Shown here in pieces: positions 8,387 to 17,326 of a stretch of DNA of 64,000 nucleotides. The stretch lies in NCBI GenBank assembly GCA_964650405.1, contig CAZYTO010000002.1, positions 1 to 64,000 of the forward strand. Direction: 5' to 3'. Numbering within the stretch: position 1 is the first letter of the stretch; every line of letters starts with the position of its first letter. The stretch is from CAZYTO01 sp964650405. Lineage in GTDB: Bacteria > Acidobacteriota > Thermoanaerobaculia > Gp7-AA8. The notes beneath the pieces were generated by a model. It was not told the origin of the DNA. It was given only the letters and a program-made list of their open reading frames with translations, and did no database searches. A program made the position numbers and the translations under genes.

Positions 8387-8635
8387 ATGGCGCAACTCGT
8401 AGTTCGACAGTTGGATGATGCCGTCAAGGATAAGCTGCAGCGTAGGGCTCGCCGTCACGGTCGCAGCACGGAGGAAGAGGTCCGCGAGATTCTTCGCAAT
8501 GCAGTCAGGAGCGAAGAGAACATCCGCGAGCCCCTCGGCTCTCGCATCGCTGCTCGTTTCCGTCGCATCGGCCTGCATGAAGATATCCCCGAGTTGCGCG
8601 GTCATTCTGTAGAGCCCGCGGTGTTTGAGCCGTGA
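8387..8635 (+). CDS. FitA/VapB-type ribbon-helix-helix antitoxin
   Basis: This 82-residue protein begins MAQLVVRQLDD and has the short beta-strand plus two-helix layout of FitA-like ribbon-helix-helix antitoxins (residues 2-45, including the GRSTEEEVREIL helix). The C-terminal tail would cover the toxin active site. It overlaps the toxin gene by 4 nt. Such pairs usually repress their own promoter as a complex. The promoter must lie within the 12-nt gap after LanC copy 2 or inside that gene. Confidence 0.85.
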   Translation: MAQLVVRQLDDAVKDKLQRRARRHGRSTEEEVREILRNAVRSEENIREPLGSRIAARFRRIGLHEDIPELRGHSVEPAVFEP

Positions 8636-9051
8636 TCCTTCTCGACACGAATGTGCTATCGGCTCTCATGCGCGCCAACCTGGACGCGGACGTCGTGGCA
8701 TGGCTCGATACGCAGCCGGCGGAATCCATCTGGACGACGTCGATTACCGTTTTCGAAGTGCGCTTCGGACTGGAGCGTCTCGCCTCGGGACGACGGCGGA
8801 AATCGCTGGAGGAGGCATTCGATCGAGTGCTCGCGGAAGACTTCGAGGATCGTGTCGTGCCTTTCGACGAAGCAGCCGCCCAATCCGCGGGGCGAATCGC
8901 AGCGGAACGGCGAAGACTAGGGCGGCCCGTCGAAATTCGGGACGTGCAGATTGCCGGTATCGCACTCGCACGCCGTGCGACGATCGCTACGCGTAACGTT
9001 CGTCACTTCCAGGGACTCGGGCCTGCCGTAGTTGATCCCTGGTCCGCGTGA
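8632..9051 (+). CDS. PIN-domain ribonuclease toxin, FitB/VapC type
   Basis: This 139-residue PIN-domain protein starts at a GTG that overlaps the antitoxin stop. Acidic residues at the usual places are D5 (LLDTNVLS), E42 (ITVFEVRFG) and D104 (IRDVQIA). The fourth position is N122 in TRNVRHF, as in many VapC proteins. The family cuts RNA, often tRNA or rRNA. The pair sits directly behind the lanthipeptide-like cluster and may help keep it, but nothing in the sequence shows a functional link. Confidence 0.88.
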   Translation: MILLDTNVLSALMRANLDADVVAWLDTQPAESIWTTSITVFEVRFGLERLASGRRRKSLEEAFDRVLAEDFEDRVVPFDEAAAQSAGRIAAERRRLGRPVEIRDVQIAGIALARRATIATRNVRHFQGLGPAVVDPWSA

Positions 9052-9109
9052 ATGCGCGGCACTCCGCCGCGGGAATATCGCGCTTTTCGCACGGTTCGGG
9101 TTGACCGCC

Positions 9110-9400
9110 ATGGAAGAACAGCAGCCGACACTTCGCATCGTCCTCGACGACGTCACCGCGCAGGGGCAGTACATCAACTTCGCGAACATCATCCATTCGC
9201 CGAGCGAGTTCGTGATCGACCTCGGCCGGATCGTGCCGGGACAGACGGACGTGAAGATCTACAGCCGCGTGATCATGGCACCGCTGCACGCGAAACAGCT
9301 CCTCGAAGCACTCGCCCACAACATCAGCCTCTTCGAGGAGAAGTTCGGCGAGATCCGCCTCGATCCGGGTGCCGCGGCGCCGAGCGAGCAGTCGAACTGA
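9110..9400 (+). CDS. DUF3467 family protein
   Basis: This 96-residue protein resembles the DUF3467 family: the first half contains Y-x-N-x-x-x-I-x-x-S-x-x-E-F, and the centre has a VKIYSRVIM segment followed by a helical C terminus. The ATG at 9110 was chosen because the family begins close to the EEQQP/LRIVLDD segment. An upstream in-frame start would overlap the PIN toxin gene. The family has no firm function. No operon partner is obvious, and a heptamer-repeat gap follows. Confidence 0.7.
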   Translation: MEEQQPTLRIVLDDVTAQGQYINFANIIHSPSEFVIDLGRIVPGQTDVKIYSRVIMAPLHAKQLLEALAHNISLFEEKFGEIRLDPGAAAPSEQSN

Positions 9401-9404
9401 ATTC

Positions 9405-9531
9405 GTTGTCCGTTGTCCGTTGCTCGTTGTTCGTGGGTCCGTTTCAGGATCACGACGTGAGCCAGCTTTGACGCGCCGACCACGAACCACGAATCAACGC
9501 CAAACGAGCGACGAACAACGAACAACGAACA
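9405..9531. repeat. Inverted pair of 7-bp tandem repeats upstream of trmFO
   Basis: The left arm (9405-9439) has five 7-bp units near GTTGTCC. The right arm (9511-9531) has three copies of ACGAACA. The arms are roughly complementary and could fold into a long hairpin. The right arm ends 5 nt before the trmFO start codon, so the structure could affect trmFO translation. The same 7-bp period recurs in other gaps of this window. Confidence 0.7.
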
Positions 9532-9536
9532 GCGAA

Positions 9537-10841
9537 ATGCGAGTCAAGATCATCGGCGCCGGTTTGGCCGGCTCGGAATGCGCGTTCGGGCTGGCGCGGC
9601 GCGGGCATCGCGTCGAGCTGCACGAGATGCGGCCGGTGAAGACCACGCCCGCGCACCAGACCACGAACCTTGCGGAGCTGGTCTGCTCGAATTCGTTCCG
9701 CTCCAGCGCGGCCGCGAACGCCGTAGGCCTGCTGAAGGCGGAGATGAAGCTGATGCAGTCGCTGGTCATTCGCTGCGGGGAGGCGGCGCGGGTGCCGGCG
9801 GGCGATGCCTTCGCCGTGGACCGCGAGCGCTTCTCGGCCGCCGTGACCGAGGCCATCGGGAACGAGCCGAACATCACACTGCGGCGCGACGAGGTGACGA
9901 ACCTCGACCGCGGCCATGCGGACTTTCTCGTCGGGGCGACCGGGCCGCTCACGTCGCAGCCGCTTTTCGAAGCGATCAACGAGTTCCTCGGCCGCGACGG
10001 TCTGTACTTCTACGACGCCATCGCCCCGATTCTGGCCGCCGACTCGCTCGATCTCTCGAAGCTCTACTGGAAGTCGCGTTATGGCAAGGGAGACGGCAGC
10101 GATTACCTCAATGCAGCCATGACCCAGGAGCAGTACGAGGCTTTCGTGGCCGCGCTCCTCGGTGCGGAGCTCTATCCGCTGCACGACTTCGAGCAGGCAG
10201 TGCACTTCGAAGGCTGCCTGCCGGTGGAAGAGATCGCCTCGCGCGGCATCGAGACGCTGCGCTTCGGTCCCATGAAGCCGGTCGGGCTCGAGCACCCCGT
10301 CACGGGCGAGCGCCCGCACGCCGTCGTGCAGCTCCGCAAGGAAGACCTGTCGGACGAGTACTTCAACCTCGTCGGGTTCCAGACCAAGATGAAGGTCCCC
10401 GAACAGAAGCGCGTCATCCGGATGATTCCGGGCCTGGAGCAGGCCGAGCTGGCGCGCTTCGGTTCCATGCACCGCAATACCTTCATCAATGGGCCGCGGC
10501 ACCTGCGCAACACGTTCCAGACGAAGCGCGACGAGCGGATCTTCTTCGCCGGCCAGATCACGGGCGTGGAAGGCTATGTCGAGTCGAGTGCCGTCGGACT
10601 GCTCGTGGCGCGCTACATTGATGAGCTCTCCCGTCACGGCGCCGCTCACCCCCTGCCGTACCACACGGCCCTCGGTGCGCTCGGCCGTCACGTGGCGGAG
10701 TCGTCGCCCGACCGCTATCAGCCCTCGAACGTGACATGGGCGATGATCGAAGACGTCGTCGGCCGGGTGAAGAAGATCGAGAAGCGCGAGCGCCAGGCGG
10801 CCAAGGCGCTGGACGCGATCGGTCTGCTCGGAACGCGGTAA
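9537..10841 (+). CDS. trmFO: TrmFO, folate-dependent tRNA (uracil-54-C5) methyltransferase
   Basis: This 434-residue protein is a typical full-length TrmFO, which uses methylenetetrahydrofolate and FADH2 to make ribothymidine at position 54 of tRNA. The N-terminal FAD site is visible as GAGLAGSECAFGLARRG (residues 7-23). Family signatures follow: NLAELVCSNSFRS, the PxFFYDAIAPI-like YFYDAIAPI block, the GCLPVEE motif, and FFAGQITGVEGYVES near the C terminus. The start ATG lies right after a heptamer-repeat arm, with no strong Shine-Dalgarno. It stands alone and converges on the YwiC-like gene. TrmFO, as opposed to TrmA, fits a lineage outside the gamma-proteobacteria. Confidence 0.95.
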   Translation: MRVKIIGAGLAGSECAFGLARRGHRVELHEMRPVKTTPAHQTTNLAELVCSNSFRSSAAANAVGLLKAEMKLMQSLVIRCGEAARVPAGDAFAVDRERFSAAVTEAIGNEPNITLRRDEVTNLDRGHADFLVGATGPLTSQPLFEAINEFLGRDGLYFYDAIAPILAADSLDLSKLYWKSRYGKGDGSDYLNAAMTQEQYEAFVAALLGAELYPLHDFEQAVHFEGCLPVEEIASRGIETLRFGPMKPVGLEHPVTGERPHAVVQLRKEDLSDEYFNLVGFQTKMKVPEQKRVIRMIPGLEQAELARFGSMHRNTFINGPRHLRNTFQTKRDERIFFAGQITGVEGYVESSAVGLLVARYIDELSRHGAAHPLPYHTALGALGRHVAESSPDRYQPSNVTWAMIEDVVGRVKKIEKRERQAAKALDAIGLLGTR

Positions 10842-10861
10842 AGACGGCCGGGCGCGACCGG

Positions 10862-11650
10862 TCACGCCGCGAACGACACCACGGCCAGCGCGCCGTAGGC
10901 GATCTCGCGCCACCCGATCGTCTTCGCCAGCGGTGCCTCGTGCGTCGCTCCCCACACGGCGCGCGCGAAGAGCACGACGCAGGCCGCGACGGCGGGCGGC
11001 GAGGCGATGGCGATTGCGATGCCGATGGCCGCCGCGTGGAGCCCGAGCGACAGAACTTTCGAGCCGCGGCCGAGCAGCGAGCGGACGAAGAGAATCGACG
11101 GGATGCTGCGCAAGAGGATGAGCGTCATCGCCGTTGCGGCGATGGGCAGCGACCGCCCGGCCGCGAGCGGAATGGCCGCGGCGATGCTGGCCATGGCCAC
11201 GGCGCCGGCGATCTCCGGAACCGCGCCGCGGCTGCAGTTCCGCGCGTCGTACACGAGCATCAGCACCGCGAGTGGGGAGACGGCTGCGAACGGGATCACG
11301 AAGCGCCAGTCTCCCCTCGCCAGCGCCGCCATGAAGCTGAGCGCCGCGAGCGCCGCGTAGGTGGCCGCGAAGAGTCGGCACCAGGACGTCCGCGGGTAGG
11401 AGTGCCTGCGAAGTGCGTCCTGCAAGGCCAGCTTGAGGGGCTGGCGGGCCAGGAAGGCAAAGAGCGTGGCAAGGGCGATCATCACGCCAGCCATCGACGA
11501 CGCCACGAGCAGGCCGAGGGCGACCGGCTCGAGCAGGATCCCCCAGCCTCCGTGCTCCGAGGGGAGCGCGAGCGGCCGGAGCTTCAGCGACTCACTGCGC
11601 GCAAAGGCTTCCACGGCGGCCTTCTCCCTGGTCCTGGTTCGGATGTTCAT
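10862..11650 (-). CDS. YwiC-like integral membrane protein
   Basis: This 262-residue protein carries the PSEHGGWG signature of YwiC-like proteins at about residues 30-37 and is otherwise strongly hydrophobic with roughly seven or eight predicted membrane segments. Function is unknown. In Bacillus, ywiC lies beside fnr and narK. Here it is divergent from a Crp/Fnr-type regulator, with a perfect inverted repeat in the 74-nt gap, which hints at a conserved regulatory association. It is convergent with trmFO, only 20 nt apart. Confidence 0.75.
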   Translation of the reverse strand: MNIRTRTREKAAVEAFARSESLKLRPLALPSEHGGWGILLEPVALGLLVASSMAGVMIALATLFAFLARQPLKLALQDALRRHSYPRTSWCRLFAATYAALAALSFMAALARGDWRFVIPFAAVSPLAVLMLVYDARNCSRGAVPEIAGAVAMASIAAAIPLAAGRSLPIAATAMTLILLRSIPSILFVRSLLGRGSKVLSLGLHAAAIGIAIAIASPPAVAACVVLFARAVWGATHEAPLAKTIGWREIAYGALAVVSFAA

Positions 11651-11684
11651 CTCGGTCTTTCACGCTCGAATCTAGAAGCGGAGG

Positions 11685-11700
11685 TCATGGCGAGCCATGA
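11685..11700. promoter_or_regulatory. Perfect inverted repeat between ywiC-like and crp-type genes
   Basis: TCATGGC, two bases, then GCCATGA forms a 7+7 perfect dyad midway between two divergent starts. It does not match the Crp (TGTGA) or Fnr (TTGAT) half-sites. It could be the operator of the adjacent regulator, or a small hairpin in the leader. Confidence 0.4.
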
Positions 11701-11724
11701 TTTCTGTCATAAGCTCCCGCAGAA

Positions 11725-12408
11725 ATGGCCATCGCGCCGGTCATTCCGTTCAACGCGATTCCGATCTTCGCCACGTTGCGGAAGGAAGACCGCGACGCCC
11801 TCATCCCGCTCTGCCGGCTGCGGGCGTACGAGAAGGGCGACGTCATCTTTCAGGAGGGGGATCCCGCCGATCGAATCCACTTCATCGTCACCGGCCGCGT
11901 GAAGATCGTGAAGGCCGCTGGCGCCCGCGACGTGATCATCGAGATCCTCGGCGACGGCGAACCGGTGGGGGCCGTGGCGGTGTTCGAGCGCCGGCCCTTC
12001 CCTGCCGCCGCAGTGGCCATCGAGCCGTCCAGCATCCTCTCCATTCCGGAGCGGGAGTTCTTCGTCCTCCTCGAGACCCGGCCCGAGATGACCCGCCACC
12101 TGCTGTCCGGCTTGACGCTGCGCCTCATCCAGCTCAACAAGCGCCTGGCGGACATGACCGGCTCCGCCGAGCACCGCGCCGCGCGTCTGTTTCTCACCCT
12201 CGCCGACCGCGCCGGTGTCCCGCGCGAGCGGGGAACCTTCATCCCCCTCCCCATCTCCCGCCAGGAGATCGCCGATCTGATCGGGACGACCCTCGAGACC
12301 GCCATCCGCCTCATGAGCCGCTGGCAGAAAGACGAGCTCGTGCTGACCGAGAAGACCGGATTCGTCATTCCGAGCACCGAAGCGTTGCGGAATGTGGCGG
12401 CCGAGTAG
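11725..12408 (+). CDS. Crp/Fnr-family transcriptional regulator
   Basis: This 227-residue protein has an N-terminal cyclic-nucleotide-binding-type beta-roll (about residues 15-125, with FQEGDPADRIHFIVTGRVK and LGDGEPVGAVAVF) and a C-terminal winged helix (about 145-220, with the recognition helix in SRQEIADLIGTTLETAIRLM). It has only one Cys, so it cannot hold the Fnr iron-sulfur cluster, and the effector is unknown. No Shine-Dalgarno precedes the ATG, so translation may be leaderless. It is divergent from the YwiC-like membrane protein, the likely regulatory target. Confidence 0.88.
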   Translation: MAIAPVIPFNAIPIFATLRKEDRDALIPLCRLRAYEKGDVIFQEGDPADRIHFIVTGRVKIVKAAGARDVIIEILGDGEPVGAVAVFERRPFPAAAVAIEPSSILSIPEREFFVLLETRPEMTRHLLSGLTLRLIQLNKRLADMTGSAEHRAARLFLTLADRAGVPRERGTFIPLPISRQEIADLIGTTLETAIRLMSRWQKDELVLTEKTGFVIPSTEALRNVAAE

Positions 12409-12412
12409 ATAG

Positions 12413-12472
12413 GCGTCCGGAGCGCCAGTTTCCCAGCCGGCTTGGCCCAGCGGCATCCTGGCGCCCGGACGC
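12413..12472 (+). terminator. Long imperfect hairpin after the crp-type gene
   Basis: GCGTCCGGAGCGCCAG at 12413 pairs with CTGGCGCCCGGACGC ending at 12472, with one bulge and a loop of about 29 nt. There is no T-tract. It may act as a Rho-assisted 3' end or be a structured RNA. Confidence 0.35.
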
Positions 12473-12966
12473 GCAACACTGCCGCATCGTGAAACCGAGC
12501 CCGGCCGTGCGAAACCCGTAAAGTTTGTGAGGAGCCTGACCGGGACCTGCCTATTCGGACGGGGCTTCGGGAAGGTACCCGGGTCTAACTTGTTATGGTT
12601 TAGCTCCGGGCGATACCGGCGTGCCGCTGCCTGGCAATTACGGACTCGGGGCCATTCGGCAATTCACGGCGCCGCCTCAACCGACCAGAAGGGGCGGAGC
12701 ATCCGGACTCGTTGTCCCATCCGTCTGCCGGTGCAGACCAAATCACGGCTCGTCGCTGAATGGAGCGCCCTCGATTGGTTGTCTCCGGGCTCGATTCTCT
12801 CAACGGTTCTCTCAACAGGGGGAGGCGAGTTGAGGGAAACGAGGGTCCGAATGTCGATCTACGGGTTGTAGAAACGACGATAAGAGGGCGGCGTATCCAA
12901 ACCGCTCGTTTTTCGTAACGTCACTCCAGTCTCTCTGTCGGGCAGTATGTTGCGAGGTCGGATGCG
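12473..12966. other. Intergenic region upstream of the RND pump, no gene seen
   Basis: This stretch of about 490 nt has no open frame with family features. A 114-codon open frame at 12527-12871 has an Arg-rich, low-quality composition and I do not accept it. The stretch probably carries the promoter of the efflux pair. A GAGG at 12954-12957 can serve as ribosome-binding site for the gene at 12967. Confidence 0.5.
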
Positions 12967-14097
12967 ATGAAAACTAAGAATCTGTTTGTCACACTGGCGA
13001 TCGTGGTCGTGTTCATCGCGGCCATCGCCTCCTTCAAGATCTTCCAGATCAAGGCCGCCATGGCCCAGCAGATGTCGTTTCAGCCGCCCCCCGAGGCGGT
13101 GACGACGGTCGTAGCGAGAGAGGAGGAGTGGAACAGCTCCCTCCACGCCATCGGCACGGTCGAGGCCGTCAACGGCGTCACTGTCAGCGCGGACCTTCCG
13201 GGGATCGTCCACGAGATCCTCTTCGACTCCGGCCGCTCCGTTGAAAAGGGCGACGTCCTGGTCCGGCTCGATACGCGGGAAGAGACGGCGCAGCTCACCG
13301 CCGCCGAAGCGCAGCGCGAGGCGTCGCGCCTCGACCTCGTGCGCACGGAAGCCATGCTGGCCAACGGCGTCGCGCCGAAAGCGACGTACGACAGCATCGC
13401 CGCGCAATACAAGCAGGCCGACGCCCATGTGGGCGAGATCAAGGCAACGATCGAGCGCAAGACCATCCATGCACCGTTCAGCGGCGTGCTCGGCATCCGG
13501 CAGGTCAACGTCGGCCAGTACCTCGCCGGCGGCGCGCCCATCGTGTCGCTCCAGGCCCTCCGTCCCGCGTACGTCAACTTCAACGTCCCGCAGCAGCAGC
13601 TCGGGCACCTGGCCACCGGCTCGACCGTCGAAGTGACCTCCGATGCCCTGCCGGCCAGCGAAAAGGGACGTGTCACGGCGCTCGACTCGATCGTGGATGT
13701 AGCGACCCGCAACATCCGCGTCCAGGCGGAATTCGGGAACGCTTCGGGCAGGCTTCGCCCCGGCATGTTCGTCGAGACGCAGCTCGCCCAGGGAGCGCGG
13801 CAGTCCGTCATTCCGCTGCCCGCCTCCGCCATCAGCTACGCCCCGTTCGGCGACTCCGTGTTCATCGTCGAGCAGGTCAGCGATCCGAAGACGCACAAGA
13901 CCTATCGCGGCGTGCGCCAGCAGTTCGTGAAGCTGGGCGGCGCGCGCGGCGACCAGGTCGCCGTCCTGACCGGAGTGAAGCCGGGTGAGGAGATCGTCAC
14001 GTCCGGCGTGTTCAAACTGCGCCCGGGTGCGGCGGTCGACGTCAACAACACCGTCACGCCGTCCAACAGCACGTCCCCGAAACCGGAAGACAGCTAG
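12967..14097 (+). CDS. RND efflux periplasmic adaptor (membrane fusion protein)
   Basis: This 376-residue adaptor has an N-terminal membrane anchor (residues 5-25), then the HlyD/AcrA-type barrel-sandwich: the first lipoyl half (VSADLPGIVHEILFDSG, VEKGDVLVRLD), a short helical hairpin, and the second lipoyl half (IHAPFSGVLGIRQVNVGQYL). The beta-barrel and membrane-proximal domains follow, ending near GVKPGEEIVTSGVFKLRPG. The helical hairpin is short, as in MdtA/MexE-type adaptors. It bridges the pump to an outer-membrane channel, which is not encoded here. It lies 80 nt upstream of the permease and forms an operon with it. Confidence 0.92.
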   Translation: MKTKNLFVTLAIVVVFIAAIASFKIFQIKAAMAQQMSFQPPPEAVTTVVAREEEWNSSLHAIGTVEAVNGVTVSADLPGIVHEILFDSGRSVEKGDVLVRLDTREETAQLTAAEAQREASRLDLVRTEAMLANGVAPKATYDSIAAQYKQADAHVGEIKATIERKTIHAPFSGVLGIRQVNVGQYLAGGAPIVSLQALRPAYVNFNVPQQQLGHLATGSTVEVTSDALPASEKGRVTALDSIVDVATRNIRVQAEFGNASGRLRPGMFVETQLAQGARQSVIPLPASAISYAPFGDSVFIVEQVSDPKTHKTYRGVRQQFVKLGGARGDQVAVLTGVKPGEEIVTSGVFKLRPGAAVDVNNTVTPSNSTSPKPEDS

Positions 14098-14177
14098 TCA
14101 ATACGGGCAGACGAAACGTCTGTCCCAGCGAGGCCGGCGGGGGCGGACAGAGTCGTCCGTCCCTGCATAGGACACAT

Positions 14178-17100
14178 ATGAAATTCACAGATCTCTTCGT
14201 CCGCCGCCCCGTCCTGGCGATGGTCGTCAGCCTGGTGATTCTCATCGCCGGACTGCAGTCGATCCGTTCGCTGAGCGTGCGGCAGTATCCGCGCAGCGAC
14301 CTTGCCAACGTCACCGTGACCACGGCCTACATCGGTGCGAACGCCGACCTCGTGCGGGGCTTCATCACCGCGCCGCTGGAGCGCGTGATCGCCGGTGCCG
14401 ACGGCATCGACTACATCGAGTCGTCGAGCGCCCAGAGCGTCAGCACGATCACCGTCCACTTGAAACTGAACTACGACACGAATGCGGCCCTGACCCAGAT
14501 CCAGTCGAAGGTGGCCCAGGTCCGCAACCAGCTTCCGCCCGAGGCCGAGGCGCCGATCATCGACCTGCAGACGGCCGACAGCCAGTTCGCCGCCGCCTAC
14601 CTCGGCTTCTCCGCGCACGACCTGGACCAGAGCCAGATCACGGACTACCTCACCCGGGTCGTGCAGCCGAAGCTGAGCGCCATCAGCGGCGTGCAGCGCG
14701 CCGAGATCCTCGGCGACCGCACCTTCGCCATGCGCGTGTGGTTGAAGCCGGACCGGATGGCCGCCCTCGGCATCTCTCCCTCGCAGGTCCGCGATGCCCT
14801 GGCGGCGAACAATTACCTCTCCGCCCTCGGTGCCACCCGCGGCACGATGACCAAGATCAACCTGGTCGCCAACACCGACCTGAAGAACGCCGATGAGTTC
14901 AAGCAGCTCGTTGTGAAACAGCAGGGCGACAACGTCGTCCGCCTCGGCGACATCTCCGACGTCGTGCTCGGCGCGGAAACGTACGACCAGACCGTCCGCT
15001 TCAACGGCGAGACGGCCGTCTTCATGGGCGTCTTCGTCCTGCCGACGGCGAACACGCTCGACGTCATGAAGCGCGTCCTCGCAGCCATGCCCGAGATCCA
15101 GGCGCAGTTGCCCGCCGGCATGCAGGCGAGCGTTCCGTACAACTCGACCGCCTATATCCAGAGCGCCATCGACGAGGTGCTCAAGACGCTGACGGAAACG
15201 CTCCTCATCGTCGTCCTGGTCATCTTCCTCTTCCTCGGCTCCATGCGGGGCGTGATCATCCCGGTCGTGGCCATTCCGATCTCGCTCGTGGGCGCCGTCT
15301 TCCTGATGCTCGCCTTCGGCTTCACCATCAACCTGCTGACGCTGCTGGCCGTCGTCCTGTCCGTCGGTCTCGTCGTCGACGACGCCATCGTCATGGTGGA
15401 GAACATCGAGCGGCATCTGCACATGGGCAAGACGCCGTTCCAGGCGGCGCTCGACGCCGCCCGCGAGCTGGTCGGGCCGATCATCGCCATGACCATCACG
15501 CTGGCCTCGGTCTACACGCCAGTGGCCATTCAGGGCGGGCTGACCGGATCGCTCTTCCGCGAGTTCGCCTTCACCCTGGCCGGGGCGGTCATCGTCTCCG
15601 GCGTCGTGGCGCTGACACTCTCCCCGATGATGGGCTCGAAGCTGCTGCGCTCGGGTGACACGGAGCGCGGGTTCGCGGGCATGATCAACCGCCGCTTCGA
15701 CAAGCTGCGCGAGATCTATACAAGCCTGCTGACCGGCACCCTCGAAAACCGCCCGGTAGTGTTCATGGTGTGGTTCATCGTGGTGCTGCTCATCGTCCCC
15801 TTCTACCTGTTCTCGCAGAAGGAGCTGGCGCCGCAGGAGGACCAGAACGTCGTCTTCGGCGTCATCCAGGCCGCACCGAACTCGACCATCGACCAGACCA
15901 ACCTCTTCGCCAACCAGATCGAGAAGGTCTACCGCTCTTTCCCGGAGACGGCGGCCACGTTCCAGATCGTCCTGCCCACCGGCGGTTTCGGGGGCATGGT
16001 GACGAAGCCCTTCGACCAGCGGAAGAAGACGACGGCACAGCTCCAGATCGAGGCCTCGGGGGCGGTGGCCAAGATCCCCGGCGTCCGTGCCATCCAGCTC
16101 GTGCCGCCTGCCCTGCCCGGTGGCCAGGGCTTCCCCGTGGACGTGGCGATCCTGTCCACCGCCGAGCCGCAGCGGCTCGCCGAATTCGCCGGTCAGCTCG
16201 TCCAGACCGCCTTCGCGAGCAAGAAGTTCATGTTCGCCGACACCGACCTGAAGTTCGACCAGCCCCAGGCGAAAGTCATCTTCGACCGCGACAAACTGCG
16301 CTCCGAGGGAGTCGACCTCTCCCAGGCCGGCCGCGACCTCTCCGTCCTCCTCGGCGGCAACTACGTCAACCGCTTCAGCATCCAGGGCCGCAGCTACAAG
16401 GTCATTCCGCAAGTCAAACGCAGCGAACGCCTTACGGCAGACCAGCTCACCCAGATGTACATCTCCGGCGCGAACGGCAAGCTCGTCCCGCTTTCGACGT
16501 TCGCCACCCTGCAGACCTCGACCGAGCCCCGCGACCTGAAGCGCTTCCAGCAACTCAACGCCGTCCGCATCCAGGGCGTGCTCGTGCCGGGCGTGTCGCT
16601 CGACGAAGGGCTGAAAGTCCTGGAGGACGGCGCGCAGCGGCTCCTTCCCCGCGGCTTTACCGTCGACTACGGCGGCGAGTCCCGCCAGCTCCGGACGGAA
16701 GGCAGCCGCTTCCTCGGTGTCTTCCTTCTGTCGGCGATCATGATCTACCTCGTGCTCGCCGCGCAGTTCAACAGCTTCCGCGATCCGTTCATCATCCTGG
16801 TCGGCTCCGTTCCCCTGGCCCTGGCCGGCTCGCTTCTCTTTTCGTTCCTGGGCTTTACGTCGATCAACATCTTCAGCCAGGTCGGCCTCATCACCCTGGT
16901 CGGCCTCGTCTCCCGCAACGGCATCCTCATCGTTCAGTTCGCCAATCACCTGCAGGAGACCGGGCTGGAGAAGGTGAAGGCGGTCATCGAGGCAGCCGGG
17001 ACCCGCCTCCGCCCCATTCTCATGACGACGGCAGCCACGGTCATGGGCCACCTGCCGCTGATCTTTGCCCGCGGCCCGGGCGCCGGCGCCCGGAACAGCA

Positions 17101-17264
17101 TCGGTCTCATGCTGGTCACCGGAATGATCATCGGTACGGCCTTCACGCTGTTCGTCGTTCCCTCGATCTACGTCCTGGTGGCCAAGCGGCATACCGCGGC
17201 AACGGAGGAGGCGCACGACGAGGAAGTCGCGGGTGTGGGAGAGCTCGAACCGAGTCCGGTGTGA
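14178..17264 (+). CDS. RND multidrug efflux permease (AcrB/MexF-like)
   Basis: This 1,028-residue inner-membrane transporter has the standard two-fold layout: N-terminal RRPVLAMVVSL helix, two large periplasmic loops and twelve membrane helices. The proton-relay Asp pair in TM4 is intact (D401/D402 in GLVVDDAIVMVEN). The conserved TM10 Lys (K940 of AcrB) is Arg at 913 in the motif GLVSRNGILIVQ. It uses the proton gradient to export hydrophobic drugs or metabolites together with the upstream adaptor. No TolC-like gene follows. Substrate cannot be predicted. A strong hairpin terminates the operon. Confidence 0.93.
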   Translation: MKFTDLFVRRPVLAMVVSLVILIAGLQSIRSLSVRQYPRSDLANVTVTTAYIGANADLVRGFITAPLERVIAGADGIDYIESSSAQSVSTITVHLKLNYDTNAALTQIQSKVAQVRNQLPPEAEAPIIDLQTADSQFAAAYLGFSAHDLDQSQITDYLTRVVQPKLSAISGVQRAEILGDRTFAMRVWLKPDRMAALGISPSQVRDALAANNYLSALGATRGTMTKINLVANTDLKNADEFKQLVVKQQGDNVVRLGDISDVVLGAETYDQTVRFNGETAVFMGVFVLPTANTLDVMKRVLAAMPEIQAQLPAGMQASVPYNSTAYIQSAIDEVLKTLTETLLIVVLVIFLFLGSMRGVIIPVVAIPISLVGAVFLMLAFGFTINLLTLLAVVLSVGLVVDDAIVMVENIERHLHMGKTPFQAALDAARELVGPIIAMTITLASVYTPVAIQGGLTGSLFREFAFTLAGAVIVSGVVALTLSPMMGSKLLRSGDTERGFAGMINRRFDKLREIYTSLLTGTLENRPVVFMVWFIVVLLIVPFYLFSQKELAPQEDQNVVFGVIQAAPNSTIDQTNLFANQIEKVYRSFPETAATFQIVLPTGGFGGMVTKPFDQRKKTTAQLQIEASGAVAKIPGVRAIQLVPPALPGGQGFPVDVAILSTAEPQRLAEFAGQLVQTAFASKKFMFADTDLKFDQPQAKVIFDRDKLRSEGVDLSQAGRDLSVLLGGNYVNRFSIQGRSYKVIPQVKRSERLTADQLTQMYISGANGKLVPLSTFATLQTSTEPRDLKRFQQLNAVRIQGVLVPGVSLDEGLKVLEDGAQRLLPRGFTVDYGGESRQLRTEGSRFLGVFLLSAIMIYLVLAAQFNSFRDPFIILVGSVPLALAGSLLFSFLGFTSINIFSQVGLITLVGLVSRNGILIVQFANHLQETGLEKVKAVIEAAGTRLRPILMTTAATVMGHLPLIFARGPGAGARNSIGLMLVTGMIIGTAFTLFVVPSIYVLVAKRHTAATEEAHDEEVAGVGELEPSPV

Positions 17265-17299
17265 GGTTCGCTGGTCGCTGTTGGCTGGTCGCTGGTCGG
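17265..17299. repeat. 7-bp tandem repeat, unit TGGTCGC
   Basis: Five consecutive 7-bp units (GGTTCGC, TGGTCGC, TGTTGGC, TGGTCGC, TGGTCGG) begin directly after the permease stop codon. They belong to the window-wide class of heptamer tracts. Confidence 0.65.
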
Positions 17300-17326
17300 G
17301 CCGTGCAGTAGATGTTTCCTCTGTTT

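Noticed and set aside
11725..12408. Fnr-type oxygen sensor
   Set aside because: Only one Cys is present, so an iron-sulfur cluster cannot be held.
12527..12871. 114-codon open frame upstream of the RND operon
   Set aside because: Arg-rich, no family features and no ribosome-binding site.
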